From positions 1 to 64,000 of the forward strand of contig NZ_FOKB01000010.1 in NCBI RefSeq assembly GCF_900111895.1: a stretch of DNA of 64,000 nucleotides, in the 5' to 3' direction. Of the stretch, positions 7,967-16,797 are shown piece by piece (positions within the stretch are counted from its first letter, which is position 1; the number at the start of each line of letters is the position of its first letter). The notes under the pieces are model-generated. The model saw only the letters and a list, made by a program, of their open reading frames with translations. It had not been told where the DNA came from and did no database searches. The position numbers and the translations under genes are program-made. The stretch is from Pseudomonas simiae (GTDB taxonomy: Bacteria; Pseudomonadota; Gammaproteobacteria; Pseudomonadales; Pseudomonadaceae).

Positions 7967-8838
7967 GCGTTTACGCTTTCACGCATCCACCCCTTGAACG
8001 CCAGCATCGCTGGCGTTTCAGCCCGCGACTGCAAACGCGTCAACCAATAGCTGCCAGTGCTGATGCCGACGTCGAACGGCTGGCGAATCACATCGTTCTC
8101 CAGTTGCCGCGAAAACATCATCGCCGGCGCCAGTGCCACACCGATGCCTTGCAAGGCGGCTTCCATCATCGCCAGTGAAGAATCAAAGATGATGCTGCGC
8201 GGCACCAGGGTATCGGCGGGCAACCCGGCGGCCTGGAACCACAGGCTCCATTCATCGGCGCGGTAGGAGCGCAGCAAGGTGTGTTTCAACACGTCTTCGG
8301 GGGCATGCAGTTGCTCGGCCAATTGCGGCACGCAGAGTACGGTGAGGGGCGCTTCCAGCAGCTCGCAGGCTTCGGTGCCGTGCCACGCCCCCGCGCCGAA
8401 GCGGATCGCGTAATCCAGGCCTTCGGCAGCCACGTCAACACGGTTGTTGTGGGTGGACAGGCGCAGGTCGATAAAAGGGTAACGCGTCTGGAACGCGGGC
8501 AGCCGTGGCAGCAACCAACCCACGGCAAAGGTACCGACCGCGCCGACCGTGAGCACTTCGCGGTAATGTCCGCCTTCAAATTGGCTCAGGGTCTGGGCGA
8601 TGCGGTCAAACGAGTCTCGCACCACCGGCAATAGGGTTTCGCCTTCGCTGGTGAGCATCAGGCCACGGGGCAAGCGCTTGAACAAAGTAACATTCAGTTG
8701 CGCTTCCAGGCTTTTGACTTGATGGCTGACCGCCGCCTGGGTCACACATAATTCAATCGCGGCGCGGGTAAAACTCAAATGCCGGGCCGAGGCTTCGAAG
8801 GCACGCAAGGCATTGAGGGGAAGATGGGAGCGCAACAT
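7963..8838 (-). CDS. ampR: AmpR-type LysR regulator of ampC
   Basis: A 291-residue LysR-type regulator that reads closely as AmpR from its N-terminus (HLPLNALRAFEASARHLSFT, then VTQAAVSHQVKSLE for the DNA-binding helix). The effector domain has GAVGTFAVGWLLPRL and EGLDYAIRFG, the regions holding AmpR residues (G102 and D135 by family numbering) known to govern activation. AmpR senses muropeptides: UDP-MurNAc-pentapeptide keeps it repressing, and anhydro-muropeptides turn it into an activator of ampC. Its placement divergent from ampC with a 128-base spacer is the classical arrangement. Confidence 0.93.
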   Translation of the reverse strand: MLRSHLPLNALRAFEASARHLSFTRAAIELCVTQAAVSHQVKSLEAQLNVTLFKRLPRGLMLTSEGETLLPVVRDSFDRIAQTLSQFEGGHYREVLTVGAVGTFAVGWLLPRLPAFQTRYPFIDLRLSTHNNRVDVAAEGLDYAIRFGAGAWHGTEACELLEAPLTVLCVPQLAEQLHAPEDVLKHTLLRSYRADEWSLWFQAAGLPADTLVPRSIIFDSSLAMMEAALQGIGVALAPAMMFSRQLENDVIRQPFDVGISTGSYWLTRLQSRAETPAMLAFKGWMRESVNA

Positions 8839-8966
8839 GTGTGACCCTAATTATTCTAATGGCAGGTGCGAGATATGATCGTTTGCCCAAAGCCTGCGAA
8901 CTGCCTACATTGGCCACGCCTGCGCAGGCTCCTCAATCAATCGACCACTCTCATGGAAGCGATATC
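8839..8966. promoter_or_regulatory. ampR-ampC divergent promoter/operator region
   Basis: The spacer is A/T-rich next to ampR (CTAATTATTCTAATGG, 8847-8862), where the AmpR site and the two overlapping promoters should lie. I could not place a confident T-N11-A box. The ampC frame stays open through this region, but ATG 8967 starts the signal peptide. Confidence 0.5.
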
Positions 8967-10121
8967 ATGCCTCAACTCCCCCTGTCAGGCGTGCGTAATT
9001 TAGGCGCCGCGGCGTTGTTTCTCGCCGCCGGCCACTGCCTGGCCGCCGACGACCTGCGCGCCGTGGTGGACGCCAGCATCAAGCCGCTGATGCAGCAACA
9101 GTCTATTCCCGGCCTTGTCGTCGGTATCGTGAAGGATGGCAAGGCGCAATACTTTAACTACGGCGTCGCCAGCAAAGACGCGAGACAGCCCGTCAGTGAA
9201 AACACCCTGTTTGAAATCGGCTCGGTGAGCAAAACCTTCACCGCCACCCTCGCCGGCTATGCCGTGGCAAGCGGCAAACTGACCCTCAGCGATCCGGCCA
9301 GCCAGTACCTTCCGGCGTTGCGCAACAGCAAGTTCGACCACATCAGCGTGCTCAACCTGGGCACCTACACGCCTGGCGGCCTGCCCCTGCAATTCCCCCG
9401 CGAGGCAGACAACAACCAGCACATGATCAGCTACTTCCAGCAATGGAAACCCGACTTTGCCCCTGGCACCCAGCGCCTGTACTCCAACCCAAGCCTGGGC
9501 CTGTTCGGCTACCTGGCAGCGCAAAGTCTGAAGCAGCCCTTTGATCAGGTGATGGAGAAAACCCTGCTGCCAAAACTGGGCCTCAAGCACACCTTCGTCA
9601 AAGTGCCTGATAGCCAGATGAACCTGTACGCCCAGGGCTATGGCAAGGATGGAAAACCCGTGCGCGTCGGCCCCGGCGCCATGGACAGCGAAGCCTATGG
9701 CATCAAAACCAGCGCCGCCGATCTGCTGCATTACGTGAGTGTGAACATAAACCCCGCGAGCCTGGAAAAACCCTTGCAGCAAGCGATCGCCACGACTCAC
9801 ACGGGTTACTACAACGTAAATGGAATGACCCAGGGCCTGGGTTGGGAAATGTATCCCTACCCGATCAAGCTGGACGCCTTGTTGGACGGCAATTCGACAA
9901 AAATGGCCATGGAGCCGAATCCGGTCAATTGGCTGACCCCACCGCAGGCGCCTCACGCCGACACACTGTTGAACAAAACCGGCTCCACCAGTGGGTTTGG
10001 CACGTACGTGGCCTATGTGCCGAGCAAGGCCATGGGCGTGGTGATCCTGGCGAACAAGAACTACCCGATTGCCGAGCGGGTGAAGGTGGCTCATGCGATC
10101 TTGAGTGCGATGGACCACTAA
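8967..10121 (+). CDS. ampC: Class C beta-lactamase AmpC
   Basis: A 384-residue periplasmic serine beta-lactamase with a signal peptide (about residues 1-26, ending CLAADD). All three class C active-site elements are intact: S86-V-S-K (the SxxK nucleophile), Y172-S-N (YxN) and K337-T-G. It hydrolyses cephalosporins and penicillins through an acyl-enzyme. Expression is expected to be induced by beta-lactams through the divergent AmpR. The open frame extends upstream to 8841, but ATG 8967 gives the proper signal peptide. Confidence 0.95.
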   Translation: MPQLPLSGVRNLGAAALFLAAGHCLAADDLRAVVDASIKPLMQQQSIPGLVVGIVKDGKAQYFNYGVASKDARQPVSENTLFEIGSVSKTFTATLAGYAVASGKLTLSDPASQYLPALRNSKFDHISVLNLGTYTPGGLPLQFPREADNNQHMISYFQQWKPDFAPGTQRLYSNPSLGLFGYLAAQSLKQPFDQVMEKTLLPKLGLKHTFVKVPDSQMNLYAQGYGKDGKPVRVGPGAMDSEAYGIKTSAADLLHYVSVNINPASLEKPLQQAIATTHTGYYNVNGMTQGLGWEMYPYPIKLDALLDGNSTKMAMEPNPVNWLTPPQAPHADTLLNKTGSTSGFGTYVAYVPSKAMGVVILANKNYPIAERVKVAHAILSAMDH

Positions 10122-10139
10122 GCACTGGCACACATCAAA

Positions 10140-10231
10140 TGTGGGAAACGGGCTTGCCCGCGATGAGGGCGTGTCAGCCGGTAAATTGGGCAAATGACAC
10201 ACAGCTATCGCGGGCAAGCCCGGCTCTCACA
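10140..10231. repeat. Paired REP element, variant family
   Basis: TGTGGGAAACGGGCTTGCCCGCGATG on the left faces a right arm CGGGCAAGCCCGGCTCTCACA. The spacer differs from the other pairs (GATGAGGGC instead of GAATGCGG), so it belongs to a different REP subgroup. It lies between the convergent ampC and dctM genes and may double as a transcription-end structure. Confidence 0.7.
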
Positions 10232-10253
10232 GGGTGCTGCAGGGTTCCGGAAT

Positions 10254-11534
10254 CTACATACCGAGCCAGTGCGGCAGCGCCAGCGAAATGAACGGCAAGT
10301 ACGTGACCATAATCAGGAACACCAACAGAATCATCAGCCACGGCAACGCCGCGCGGATGGTCTGCCCCAGCGTCAATCCGGTCACCGCCGACGTCACGAA
10401 CAGGTTCAGCCCCACCGGTGGATGCACCAGGCCGATTTCCATGTTGACCACCATCACGATCCCCAGGTGAATCGGGTCAATCCCCAGTTTCATGGCAATC
10501 GGGAAGAAGATCGGCGCCAGGATCAGCACGATGGCAGACGGTTCCATAAAGCTGCCGGCAATCAACAACACCACGTTGACCATGATCAAAAAGCCAATCG
10601 GCGTCAGGCCTTCGGAGAGCACCCACGCGGTGATTTCCTGGGGGATCTGCTCGGTGGTCAGCACATGGGCAAACAGCATGGCGTTGGCGATGATGAACAT
10701 CAGCATGATCGCCAGGCGCCCGGACTCCAGCAGCACCTTGGGACAGTCGCGCAGCTGCATGTCCTTGTAGATGAACAGCGCGACAAACGCCGAGTAAACC
10801 GCCGCCACCGCCGCCGCTTCGGTCGGGGTGAACATCCCGCTGTAGATGCCGCCGAGGATAATCACCAGCAGCAACAGGCCCCAGAATGCCCGGCGTGCAG
10901 AGGTCAGCCACTCACGAAAGGTCGCCCGTGGCTGCGCCGGCAGCTTCTTGATGCGCGCGACAATGTAGATCGCGATCATCAGCATCAGGCCCAGCAATAA
11001 CCCGGGAATCACCCCTGCCATGAACAGCTTGCCGACCGAGGTTTCAGTCGCCGCCGAATACACCACCATCACGATCGACGGTGGAATCAGGATGCCCAAG
11101 GTGCCCGCGTTGCAGATGATGCCCGCGCCGAACGCCTTCGGGTAACCGGAACGGACCATGCCCGCGACGGCGATCGAGCCCACCGCCGCCACCGTCGCCG
11201 GGGACGAACCTGACAATGCCGCAAACAGCATGCACGCCAGCACCGCCGCAATGGCCAGACCACCTCGGATATGGCCGACACAGGCGTTGGCAAAATCAAT
11301 CAAACGCTGCGCTACGCCGCCGGTGGTCATGAACGCACCGGACAGCAGGAAGAACGGAATCGCCAGGAAGGTATAGGCGTCGGAGGTTTCGAACAGCTTG
11401 ATCGCCAGGGAACTCACCGAATCCTGGCTGAACATCAGGATCGACACTGCGCCGGACAGTCCCAGGGAAATCGCAATCGGCACGCCGAGAAACATGAACA
11501 CGAATAACAGCAGAAACAGACAGAGCACGGCCAT
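10254..11534 (-). CDS. TRAP transporter large permease (DctM type), itaconate cluster
   Basis: A 426-residue inner-membrane protein with about 12 hydrophobic segments and the DctM signature FLGVPIAISLGLSG near the start, then GSSPATVAAVGSIAV and LMLMIAIYIVARIKKLP. It forms the cation-driven channel of a tripartite ATP-independent periplasmic transporter with the small permease and binding protein encoded upstream. Position at the end of the cluster matches PA0886 of P. aeruginosa from memory, so the substrate is probably itaconate or a related C5-dicarboxylate. Its start overlaps the stop of the small permease gene by one base. Confidence 0.9.
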   Translation of the reverse strand: MAVLCLFLLLFVFMFLGVPIAISLGLSGAVSILMFSQDSVSSLAIKLFETSDAYTFLAIPFFLLSGAFMTTGGVAQRLIDFANACVGHIRGGLAIAAVLACMLFAALSGSSPATVAAVGSIAVAGMVRSGYPKAFGAGIICNAGTLGILIPPSIVMVVYSAATETSVGKLFMAGVIPGLLLGLMLMIAIYIVARIKKLPAQPRATFREWLTSARRAFWGLLLLVIILGGIYSGMFTPTEAAAVAAVYSAFVALFIYKDMQLRDCPKVLLESGRLAIMLMFIIANAMLFAHVLTTEQIPQEITAWVLSEGLTPIGFLIMVNVVLLIAGSFMEPSAIVLILAPIFFPIAMKLGIDPIHLGIVMVVNMEIGLVHPPVGLNLFVTSAVTGLTLGQTIRAALPWLMILLVFLIMVTYLPFISLALPHWLGM

Positions 11535-12166
11535 CAGTGACGCTCCTCATGGCTGCCGGCCAACTTGCTGGCCTCACCGGCCTCGTCGGCCAGCCCCAAC
11601 CCGACCTGACGGTGGGTAAAGATGCGGTAGAAAATTTCCAGGTAGCGGATGAACACCATGGCGAATCCGATGGGCACGATCACCACGATGTCACCGACGT
11701 CGATACCGTACTGGTCGAGGTCTTCAGCACCGATATGCGCGCCCATCACCGCACTCACCCACTTGTAGCTGGCGATCATGAACAACCCGGCGTAGGCCAG
11801 GCAGCACAGGCAGGCGAGCATGCCGAGCACGCGTTGCACCGGGCGCTTGGTCAGCTTGACCAGCGCATCCACGCCAAGGTGACCGGCGGTGCGTACGCCA
11901 TAGGAAATACCGAAGAAAATCAGCCAGCCGAACATGGCCTTGGTCAGCGCCACGCTCCAGGTCATGTCCTGGGCCCAGGTCATGGTGTGGTCGCCCAGGG
12001 CGCCGAAGAAGTCACTGCTCCACGCCCATTTGTCGGCCAGGGCAAAGAACAGCGTGTAGATGTTGTTGAGCATGACGTAGACGAATGTCACCAGGGTCAT
12101 GGCGGCCAGCAGGAAGGCAATAAAGCCCTCCTCCAGGTGCTCCCAGACGCGCCTTAGCGTTTGCAT
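11534..12166 (-). CDS. TRAP transporter small permease (DctQ type)
   Basis: A 210-residue membrane protein with four hydrophobic segments and the DctQ motif region (MFGWLIFFGISYGVRTAGHLG, then VDALVKLTKRP). It partners the DctM protein. ATG 12166 is chosen over the upstream in-frame start at 12304. The upstream extension is encoded by a REP-like sequence, whereas MQTLRRVWEHLEEGFIAFLL is a normal DctQ start. A 148-base gap separates it from dctP. Confidence 0.88.
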   Translation of the reverse strand: MQTLRRVWEHLEEGFIAFLLAAMTLVTFVYVMLNNIYTLFFALADKWAWSSDFFGALGDHTMTWAQDMTWSVALTKAMFGWLIFFGISYGVRTAGHLGVDALVKLTKRPVQRVLGMLACLCCLAYAGLFMIASYKWVSAVMGAHIGAEDLDQYGIDVGDIVVIVPIGFAMVFIRYLEIFYRIFTHRQVGLGLADEAGEASKLAGSHEERH

Positions 12167-12218
12167 GGCAAAACCTCGCGAAGCGGGAATAGGTATCGGG
12201 TTGGAAATCGGATCAAAC

Positions 12219-12243
12219 GGTGGGAACTGGCTTGCCTGCGACA
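12219..12243. repeat. Single degenerate REP arm
   Basis: GGTGGGAACTGGCTTGCCTG resembles one REP arm. It sits between dctP and dctQ inside the transporter operon, with no convincing partner arm. Confidence 0.4.
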
Positions 12244-12314
12244 GCAGTGGATCAATCGCCCGTTGTATCAACAGACAGACCGCAATCGCAGCCCGCGCCC
12301 CCACTGAATCTGCG

Positions 12315-13298
12315 CTACTGGTTGGACGCGTCCGCCGCCTTGATCAGATCAGCCCCAATTTCCCCTTCGAACTTCTGCCACACCGGGCGCATGGCTTCGC
12401 GCCATAGCTGGCGTTGCTCCGGGGTCAGTTCGATGATTTCGCTGGTCTTGGCATCGATGATCTTCTGCTTGGCCGACTGGTTCAGCGCTTCAGCCTGCTT
12501 GTTCACCTCGACGGTGACCTCGACCATGATCTGCTCCAGAGTGCTGCGGATATCCGGTGGCAGGCCGTTCCAGAACGTGGCGTTGGTGATCACCATGTAG
12601 TCGATCAGACCATGGTTGGACTCGGTGAAGTATTTCTGCACCTCGTTGACCTTCTGGCTTTCATAGTTCGACCAAGTGTTCTCGGTGCCATTCACTGTGC
12701 CGGTCTGCAGGCCTTGATAGACCTCGGCAAAGCTCATCTTGCGCGGGTTGGCGCGGATGGCCTTGAACTGTTCTTCAAGCACGCTGGAGGCCTGTACGCG
12801 GAACTTCAGGCCTCGGGCGTCCTTGGGTTCATGCAGCGCCTTGTTCGACGAGAGCTGCTTGAGGCCGTTGTGCCAATAGGCCAGGCCGAGGATGTTCTTG
12901 TCCTGCATCGCTGTCAGCAGTGCCTTGCCCTGGGCCGCCTGGAAACGGTCGACAGCGGCCAGGTCGTTGAACAGGAATGGCAGGTCGTAGATCTGCACTT
13001 GCTGGGTGTATTGCTCGAACTTGGCCAGGGACGGTGCCAGCATCTGCACATCGCCCAACAACAGCGCTTCCATTTCCTTGCCATCGCCGAACAACGACGA
13101 GTTCGGGTACACCTCGACCTTTACCCTGCCGGGCAGGCGCTCTTGCGCGAGCTTCTTGAACAGCAGCGCGCCCTGCCCCTTGGGGGTGTTTTCGGCGACC
13201 ACGTGGGCGAACTTGATGACAATCGGGTCCGCCGCCTGGGCCAGGCCCGCGGCGAACAAGGTGGCGGCGCACAGCAGCGCCCGAGAAAGCTTGAGCAT
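12315..13298 (-). CDS. TRAP transporter substrate-binding protein (DctP type)
   Basis: A 327-residue periplasmic binding protein with a signal peptide (residues about 1-22, ending AQAAD). It shows the TAXI/DctP landmarks IKFAHVVAENTPKGQGALLF, KFRVQASSVLEEQFKAI (with the ligand-carboxylate arginine) and LQTGTVNGTENTWSNYES. It captures a dicarboxylate, probably itaconate given the cluster. It follows the lyase gene by 102 bases, long enough for its own promoter, and heads the transporter part of the cluster. Confidence 0.9.
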   Translation of the reverse strand: MLKLSRALLCAATLFAAGLAQAADPIVIKFAHVVAENTPKGQGALLFKKLAQERLPGRVKVEVYPNSSLFGDGKEMEALLLGDVQMLAPSLAKFEQYTQQVQIYDLPFLFNDLAAVDRFQAAQGKALLTAMQDKNILGLAYWHNGLKQLSSNKALHEPKDARGLKFRVQASSVLEEQFKAIRANPRKMSFAEVYQGLQTGTVNGTENTWSNYESQKVNEVQKYFTESNHGLIDYMVITNATFWNGLPPDIRSTLEQIMVEVTVEVNKQAEALNQSAKQKIIDAKTSEIIELTPEQRQLWREAMRPVWQKFEGEIGADLIKAADASNQ

Positions 13299-13400
13299 GG
13301 GAAATCACCTTCTTATTGTTGTGTTGTAGGGCAAGGTGCCTGATGTCACGCGTGTAGTGAATTTCGATTTTTTGATACCTGCGTTCGGCCTGGACGAACG

Positions 13401-14216
13401 CTAAAGCAGAGCCGCCAACAGCCGTTGCGCCCGCAACAACACCGGCGCATCCACCATCTGCCCATCGATCTGATAGGCGCCTGCCCCATGGGCTCCGGCA
13501 TCCACCACACGCCGGGCCCAGGCCAAATCTTCGGCGCTTGGCGCCAATGCCTGGTGAATCACCGCCACCTGTTTGGGATGGATACACAGTGCGCCGGCAA
13601 ACCCCATCTCATAAGCATGCCGGATCGAGCGGCGCAGGCCTTCAGGATCGTCGATGGCCGGGTGCACGCCATCCAGCGGTGCAACCAGGCCCGCAGCGCG
13701 GGAATGCACAATCAGCACCAGCCGCGCCTGGTCCAGGGCGAACTGGGCGGCAGGCGAATTACTGCTCAGGTTCAGGTCCAGCGCCAGATCCAGCCCGCCG
13801 AATGACAGGCGTTCCACCTGCGGTGCATGGGCGATCTCGGCCACTGCCAACAAACCACGCGCACTCTCGATGATCGGCCAAATGACTTTGCCGGTTGCCG
13901 CCACTACGGCGACCTGGGATGCGCTCTCGACCTTTGGCAACAGGACGCCCGCCACAGTCGGATGAGCCTTGCAGAAAGCCACATCCTCAAAATGCTCGGC
14001 ATGTTCCGGCGCGTTGATACGCACCCACACCTGAGCGGCGGGGTTGGCCGTCAGAAACGCCCCCAGGTTATCCCGCGCCTGACGCTTGAGCGGCTCTTCC
14101 ACCGCATCCTCAAAATCCACGATCACTGCGTCGGCACCGCTGGCCAAGGCTTTGGAGAATCGCTCCGGTCGGCTACCGGGCACAAACAACGCCGAACGTA
14201 CCAGTGGCTTGGGCAT
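13401..14216 (-). CDS. ccl: (S)-citramalyl-CoA lyase, HpcH/HpaI (CitE-like) family
   Basis: A 271-residue TIM-barrel lyase with SALFVPGSRPERFSKAL at the N-terminus, AVIVDFEDAVEEP (metal-binding acidic residues) and the helix GFAGALCIHPKQVAVIHQAL. In the itaconate pathway this enzyme splits (S)-citramalyl-CoA into pyruvate and acetyl-CoA (Ccl, also RipC in Yersinia). The assignment rests on the CitE-like fold plus the surrounding CoA-transferase and hydratase genes. It starts 18 bases downstream of the CoA-transferase stop, so they are cotranscribed. Confidence 0.85.
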   Translation of the reverse strand: MPKPLVRSALFVPGSRPERFSKALASGADAVIVDFEDAVEEPLKRQARDNLGAFLTANPAAQVWVRINAPEHAEHFEDVAFCKAHPTVAGVLLPKVESASQVAVVAATGKVIWPIIESARGLLAVAEIAHAPQVERLSFGGLDLALDLNLSSNSPAAQFALDQARLVLIVHSRAAGLVAPLDGVHPAIDDPEGLRRSIRHAYEMGFAGALCIHPKQVAVIHQALAPSAEDLAWARRVVDAGAHGAGAYQIDGQMVDAPVLLRAQRLLAALL

Positions 14217-14234
14217 CTGTTGAATTCCTTATGG

Positions 14235-15428
14235 TTAGATAACGCCGCGCGCGCGCAGGCCGTCGATGGCATCTGTCGAGTAACCGAGCCCGTCGAGAAT
14301 GCCCTGGCTGTGCTGGCCCAAGCCTGGAACACCGTCCATGCGCGGAGTGAAGGCGGCATTGCGGGCCGGCGGTAGCAGCGCCGGCAACGGACCGGCCGGG
14401 CTGTCGACTGCTCGCCAACTGTCACGCGCCTTGAGTTGCGGGTGATCCCACACGCCTTGCATATCGTTGACGCGGGCGCTGGCGATCTGCGCGCTTTCCA
14501 GGCGCTGGATCACCGCCTCGGCATCCAACTGCGCGAAGCTATCGACAATGATCTGACGCAGCACTTCGCGGTTCGCCGAGCGCTTGAAGTTGGCGGAGAA
14601 ACGCTCGTCGGTCGCCAATGCCGGGGTGAGCAGCACCTTGTCGCAGAACGCCGCCCATTCGCGCTCATTTTGCAGGCCGAGCATCACGGTCCCGCCGTCA
14701 CCGGTGGGAAACGGTCCGTAGGGATAGATCGTCGAATGCGCCGCCCCGGCACGCGGGGGTTGGGGTGCGCCGTCGAACGCGTAGTACATCGGGTAGCCCA
14801 TCCATTCCACCAGGCTTTCCAGCATGCTGACGTCGATGCGGCTGCCCTTCCCCGTCTTGCCGCGCAGCAGCAGCGCCGAGAGGATGCCGCTGTAGGCATA
14901 CATGCCCGCCGAGATGTCGGCGATGGAACAACCGGCCTTGGCCATCTCGTCTTCGCCAGGGCCGCCGGTGACGGAAAGAAAGCCGCCCTCGCTCTGGATC
15001 AGCAGGTCGTAGGCCTTCTTCTTTTCGTACGGGCCGCCTTCGCCGTAGCCGGAAATATCGCAGACGATCAGGCGCGGGAAGCGCTCGTGCAGCGCCTCGA
15101 ACGACAGGCCCATGCGCGCGGCTGCGCCGGGTGCCAGGTTCTGCACCAGTACATCGGCGTCGGCCAGTAGTGTGTCGAGAATCGTACCGGCCTCCTCCTG
15201 CTTGAGGTCCAGGGTCAGGCTTTCCTTGGAACGGTTGGTCCACACGAAATGCGAGGCCAGGCCACGCACACGTTCATCGTAGCCACGGGCAAAGTCGCCG
15301 GCGCCGGGGCGCTCGACCTTGATCACGCGCGCGCCCAGGTCAGCCAATTGACGGGTGCAGAATGGCGCGGCAATCGCGTGTTCCAGGCTGACAACGGTGA
15401 TGCCGTCCAGCGGTCTTGGGTTAGTCAT
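14235..15428 (-). CDS. ict: Itaconate CoA-transferase, CaiB/BaiF (class III) family
   Basis: A 397-residue class III CoA-transferase. Visible landmarks are PLDGITVVSLEHAIAAPFCT, RVIKVERPGAGDFARGYD and QNLAPGAAARMGLSFEAL, and the catalytic aspartate region is expected in the YDLLIQSEGG to EDEMAKAGCSIADISAG segment. It transfers CoA from succinyl-CoA to itaconate, the first step of itaconate degradation (Ict, RipA). Substrate is inferred from the cluster. It lies 9 bases after the MmgE/PrpD gene. Confidence 0.85.
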   Translation of the reverse strand: MTNPRPLDGITVVSLEHAIAAPFCTRQLADLGARVIKVERPGAGDFARGYDERVRGLASHFVWTNRSKESLTLDLKQEEAGTILDTLLADADVLVQNLAPGAAARMGLSFEALHERFPRLIVCDISGYGEGGPYEKKKAYDLLIQSEGGFLSVTGGPGEDEMAKAGCSIADISAGMYAYSGILSALLLRGKTGKGSRIDVSMLESLVEWMGYPMYYAFDGAPQPPRAGAAHSTIYPYGPFPTGDGGTVMLGLQNEREWAAFCDKVLLTPALATDERFSANFKRSANREVLRQIIVDSFAQLDAEAVIQRLESAQIASARVNDMQGVWDHPQLKARDSWRAVDSPAGPLPALLPPARNAAFTPRMDGVPGLGQHSQGILDGLGYSTDAIDGLRARGVI

Positions 15429-15437
15429 GACGGTTCC

Positions 15438-16787
15438 TCAAAGCCAATCGGCCATGGATACGGCGTTGCGCAGGTCCCAGACTTTGTCGATCAGGGCATT
15501 GGCCTGGGCCGGTGTGCGGGCGTTGCTGAACTGGGTGAGGCGCTGGAATTTATCCGCCAGTTCCGCACGGCTCAGGGTGTTGCCCGGATCGCCCTTGGGT
15601 TCGTCGATAGCGCCGTGCAACGTGCGACCCTCCAGCGTGGTGACGGTGACACGGCCGAGCCAGCGCTGGGGGTAGGCGCCGTCGACTTCAGGGTCGAGGG
15701 TCATGCTGACTTTGTCGCGCAACGCCGCGACGGCTGGGTCAGTCAACGCCAGCTCATGGAACTCCGTAAGCCCGGCCTTGCCATGCACGGCGATCAGGCC
15801 CAGCACGGTGCCCATGGAGAACTTGGCCTGGTGCACAGAAGCAGGCACGGTCACGCGGCCCAACACATCGATGGCGCCTTGGTGCACGCGGGTTTCCACG
15901 CGGGCGATCTGTTCGGCGTGCAGACCTTCGCGCTGCATCAGGTCCAGCAGCGCATCGGCGGCAGGATGGGTATGGCGGCACGACGCATGAAACTTGAACG
16001 AGGTTTCCAGCAACGCCCAGCGGCTGCCGAGGTCGGCGGACAGTCTGGCAGGCTCGGCATCAGTGGACATGCCCGCCGCCAGCCCCTGGTCGCCCTCAAG
16101 AATATTGCGTGCACCGGTCAACCCGTCCGCCGTCAGGTACGCGGCGAGCAAGCCGTCCGCCGCCGCTTTCGCGGTGTGCAGCTGCTTGGAATCGGCGGCA
16201 TCACGCAGGAACTCCCATAACCCGGCAGCCTGGGTGCCCGCGCTGCCCAACAGGTTGATGAATTGTTCTTCATTGAAATCCAGCAATTTGCCGACGGCAA
16301 CGGCGGCGGCCAGCGTGCCGACGGTGGCAGTGGTGTGGAAGATGCGGTAATGGGACCGGCCCATGAATTCGCCGATGCGGATACCGGCTTCATAACCGGC
16401 CACCGACGCCAGCAGCAAGTCGCTGCCGGATTTGCCAAGGTCCTGGGCGGCCGCCAGTGCCGCCGGGAACACCACAGTCGCCGGGTGCAGGACGGAACTG
16501 TTGTGCAGGTCGTCCTGCTCCACCAGATGGGATGAAGCAGCGTTGACCAGCGCAGCGAAATACGCGCTGCTGCTGCCGCCATTGACGATCACCTGCGCCG
16601 GGCCGCTGCCGGGGCCCATCTTCTGCGCATAACGTTCGAACAACGGAATCGGGTGCGCACCCTTGCTCGCCAGCGCCGAGGCCAGCCAGTCCAGGTACAG
16701 GTCTTCGGTGCGCGCCAGCACCTCTTCAGGCAGTTGCGCGGCGTTCAGTTCGGCCAGGAACCGACACAAGGCTTGGGTATGGCTCAT
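15438..16787 (-). CDS. MmgE/PrpD family protein of the itaconate cluster
   Basis: A 449-residue MmgE/PrpD protein with LYLDWLASALASKGAHP, the LVEQDDLHNSSVLHPATVVF block and KFHASCRHTHPAADALLDL, all typical of the family. Members include 2-methylcitrate dehydratase and the cis-aconitate decarboxylase that makes itaconate in macrophages and Aspergillus. No such step is needed in the three-enzyme itaconate route. It corresponds by position to PA0881. It may process an itaconate relative or isomer, which is inference. Confidence 0.85.
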   Translation of the reverse strand: MSHTQALCRFLAELNAAQLPEEVLARTEDLYLDWLASALASKGAHPIPLFERYAQKMGPGSGPAQVIVNGGSSSAYFAALVNAASSHLVEQDDLHNSSVLHPATVVFPAALAAAQDLGKSGSDLLLASVAGYEAGIRIGEFMGRSHYRIFHTTATVGTLAAAVAVGKLLDFNEEQFINLLGSAGTQAAGLWEFLRDAADSKQLHTAKAAADGLLAAYLTADGLTGARNILEGDQGLAAGMSTDAEPARLSADLGSRWALLETSFKFHASCRHTHPAADALLDLMQREGLHAEQIARVETRVHQGAIDVLGRVTVPASVHQAKFSMGTVLGLIAVHGKAGLTEFHELALTDPAVAALRDKVSMTLDPEVDGAYPQRWLGRVTVTTLEGRTLHGAIDEPKGDPGNTLSRAELADKFQRLTQFSNARTPAQANALIDKVWDLRNAVSMADWL

Positions 16788-16797
16788 GATCAGGCCC

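Noticed and set aside
8967..10121. AmpC considered as an acquired resistance gene
   Set aside because: Its divergent ampR, base composition like its neighbours, and lack of mobile elements indicate the chromosomal, intrinsic enzyme.
10194..11000. 268-codon frame antisense to dctM
   Set aside because: Composed mostly of Gln, His, Arg and Asp, a typical shadow of a membrane-protein gene.
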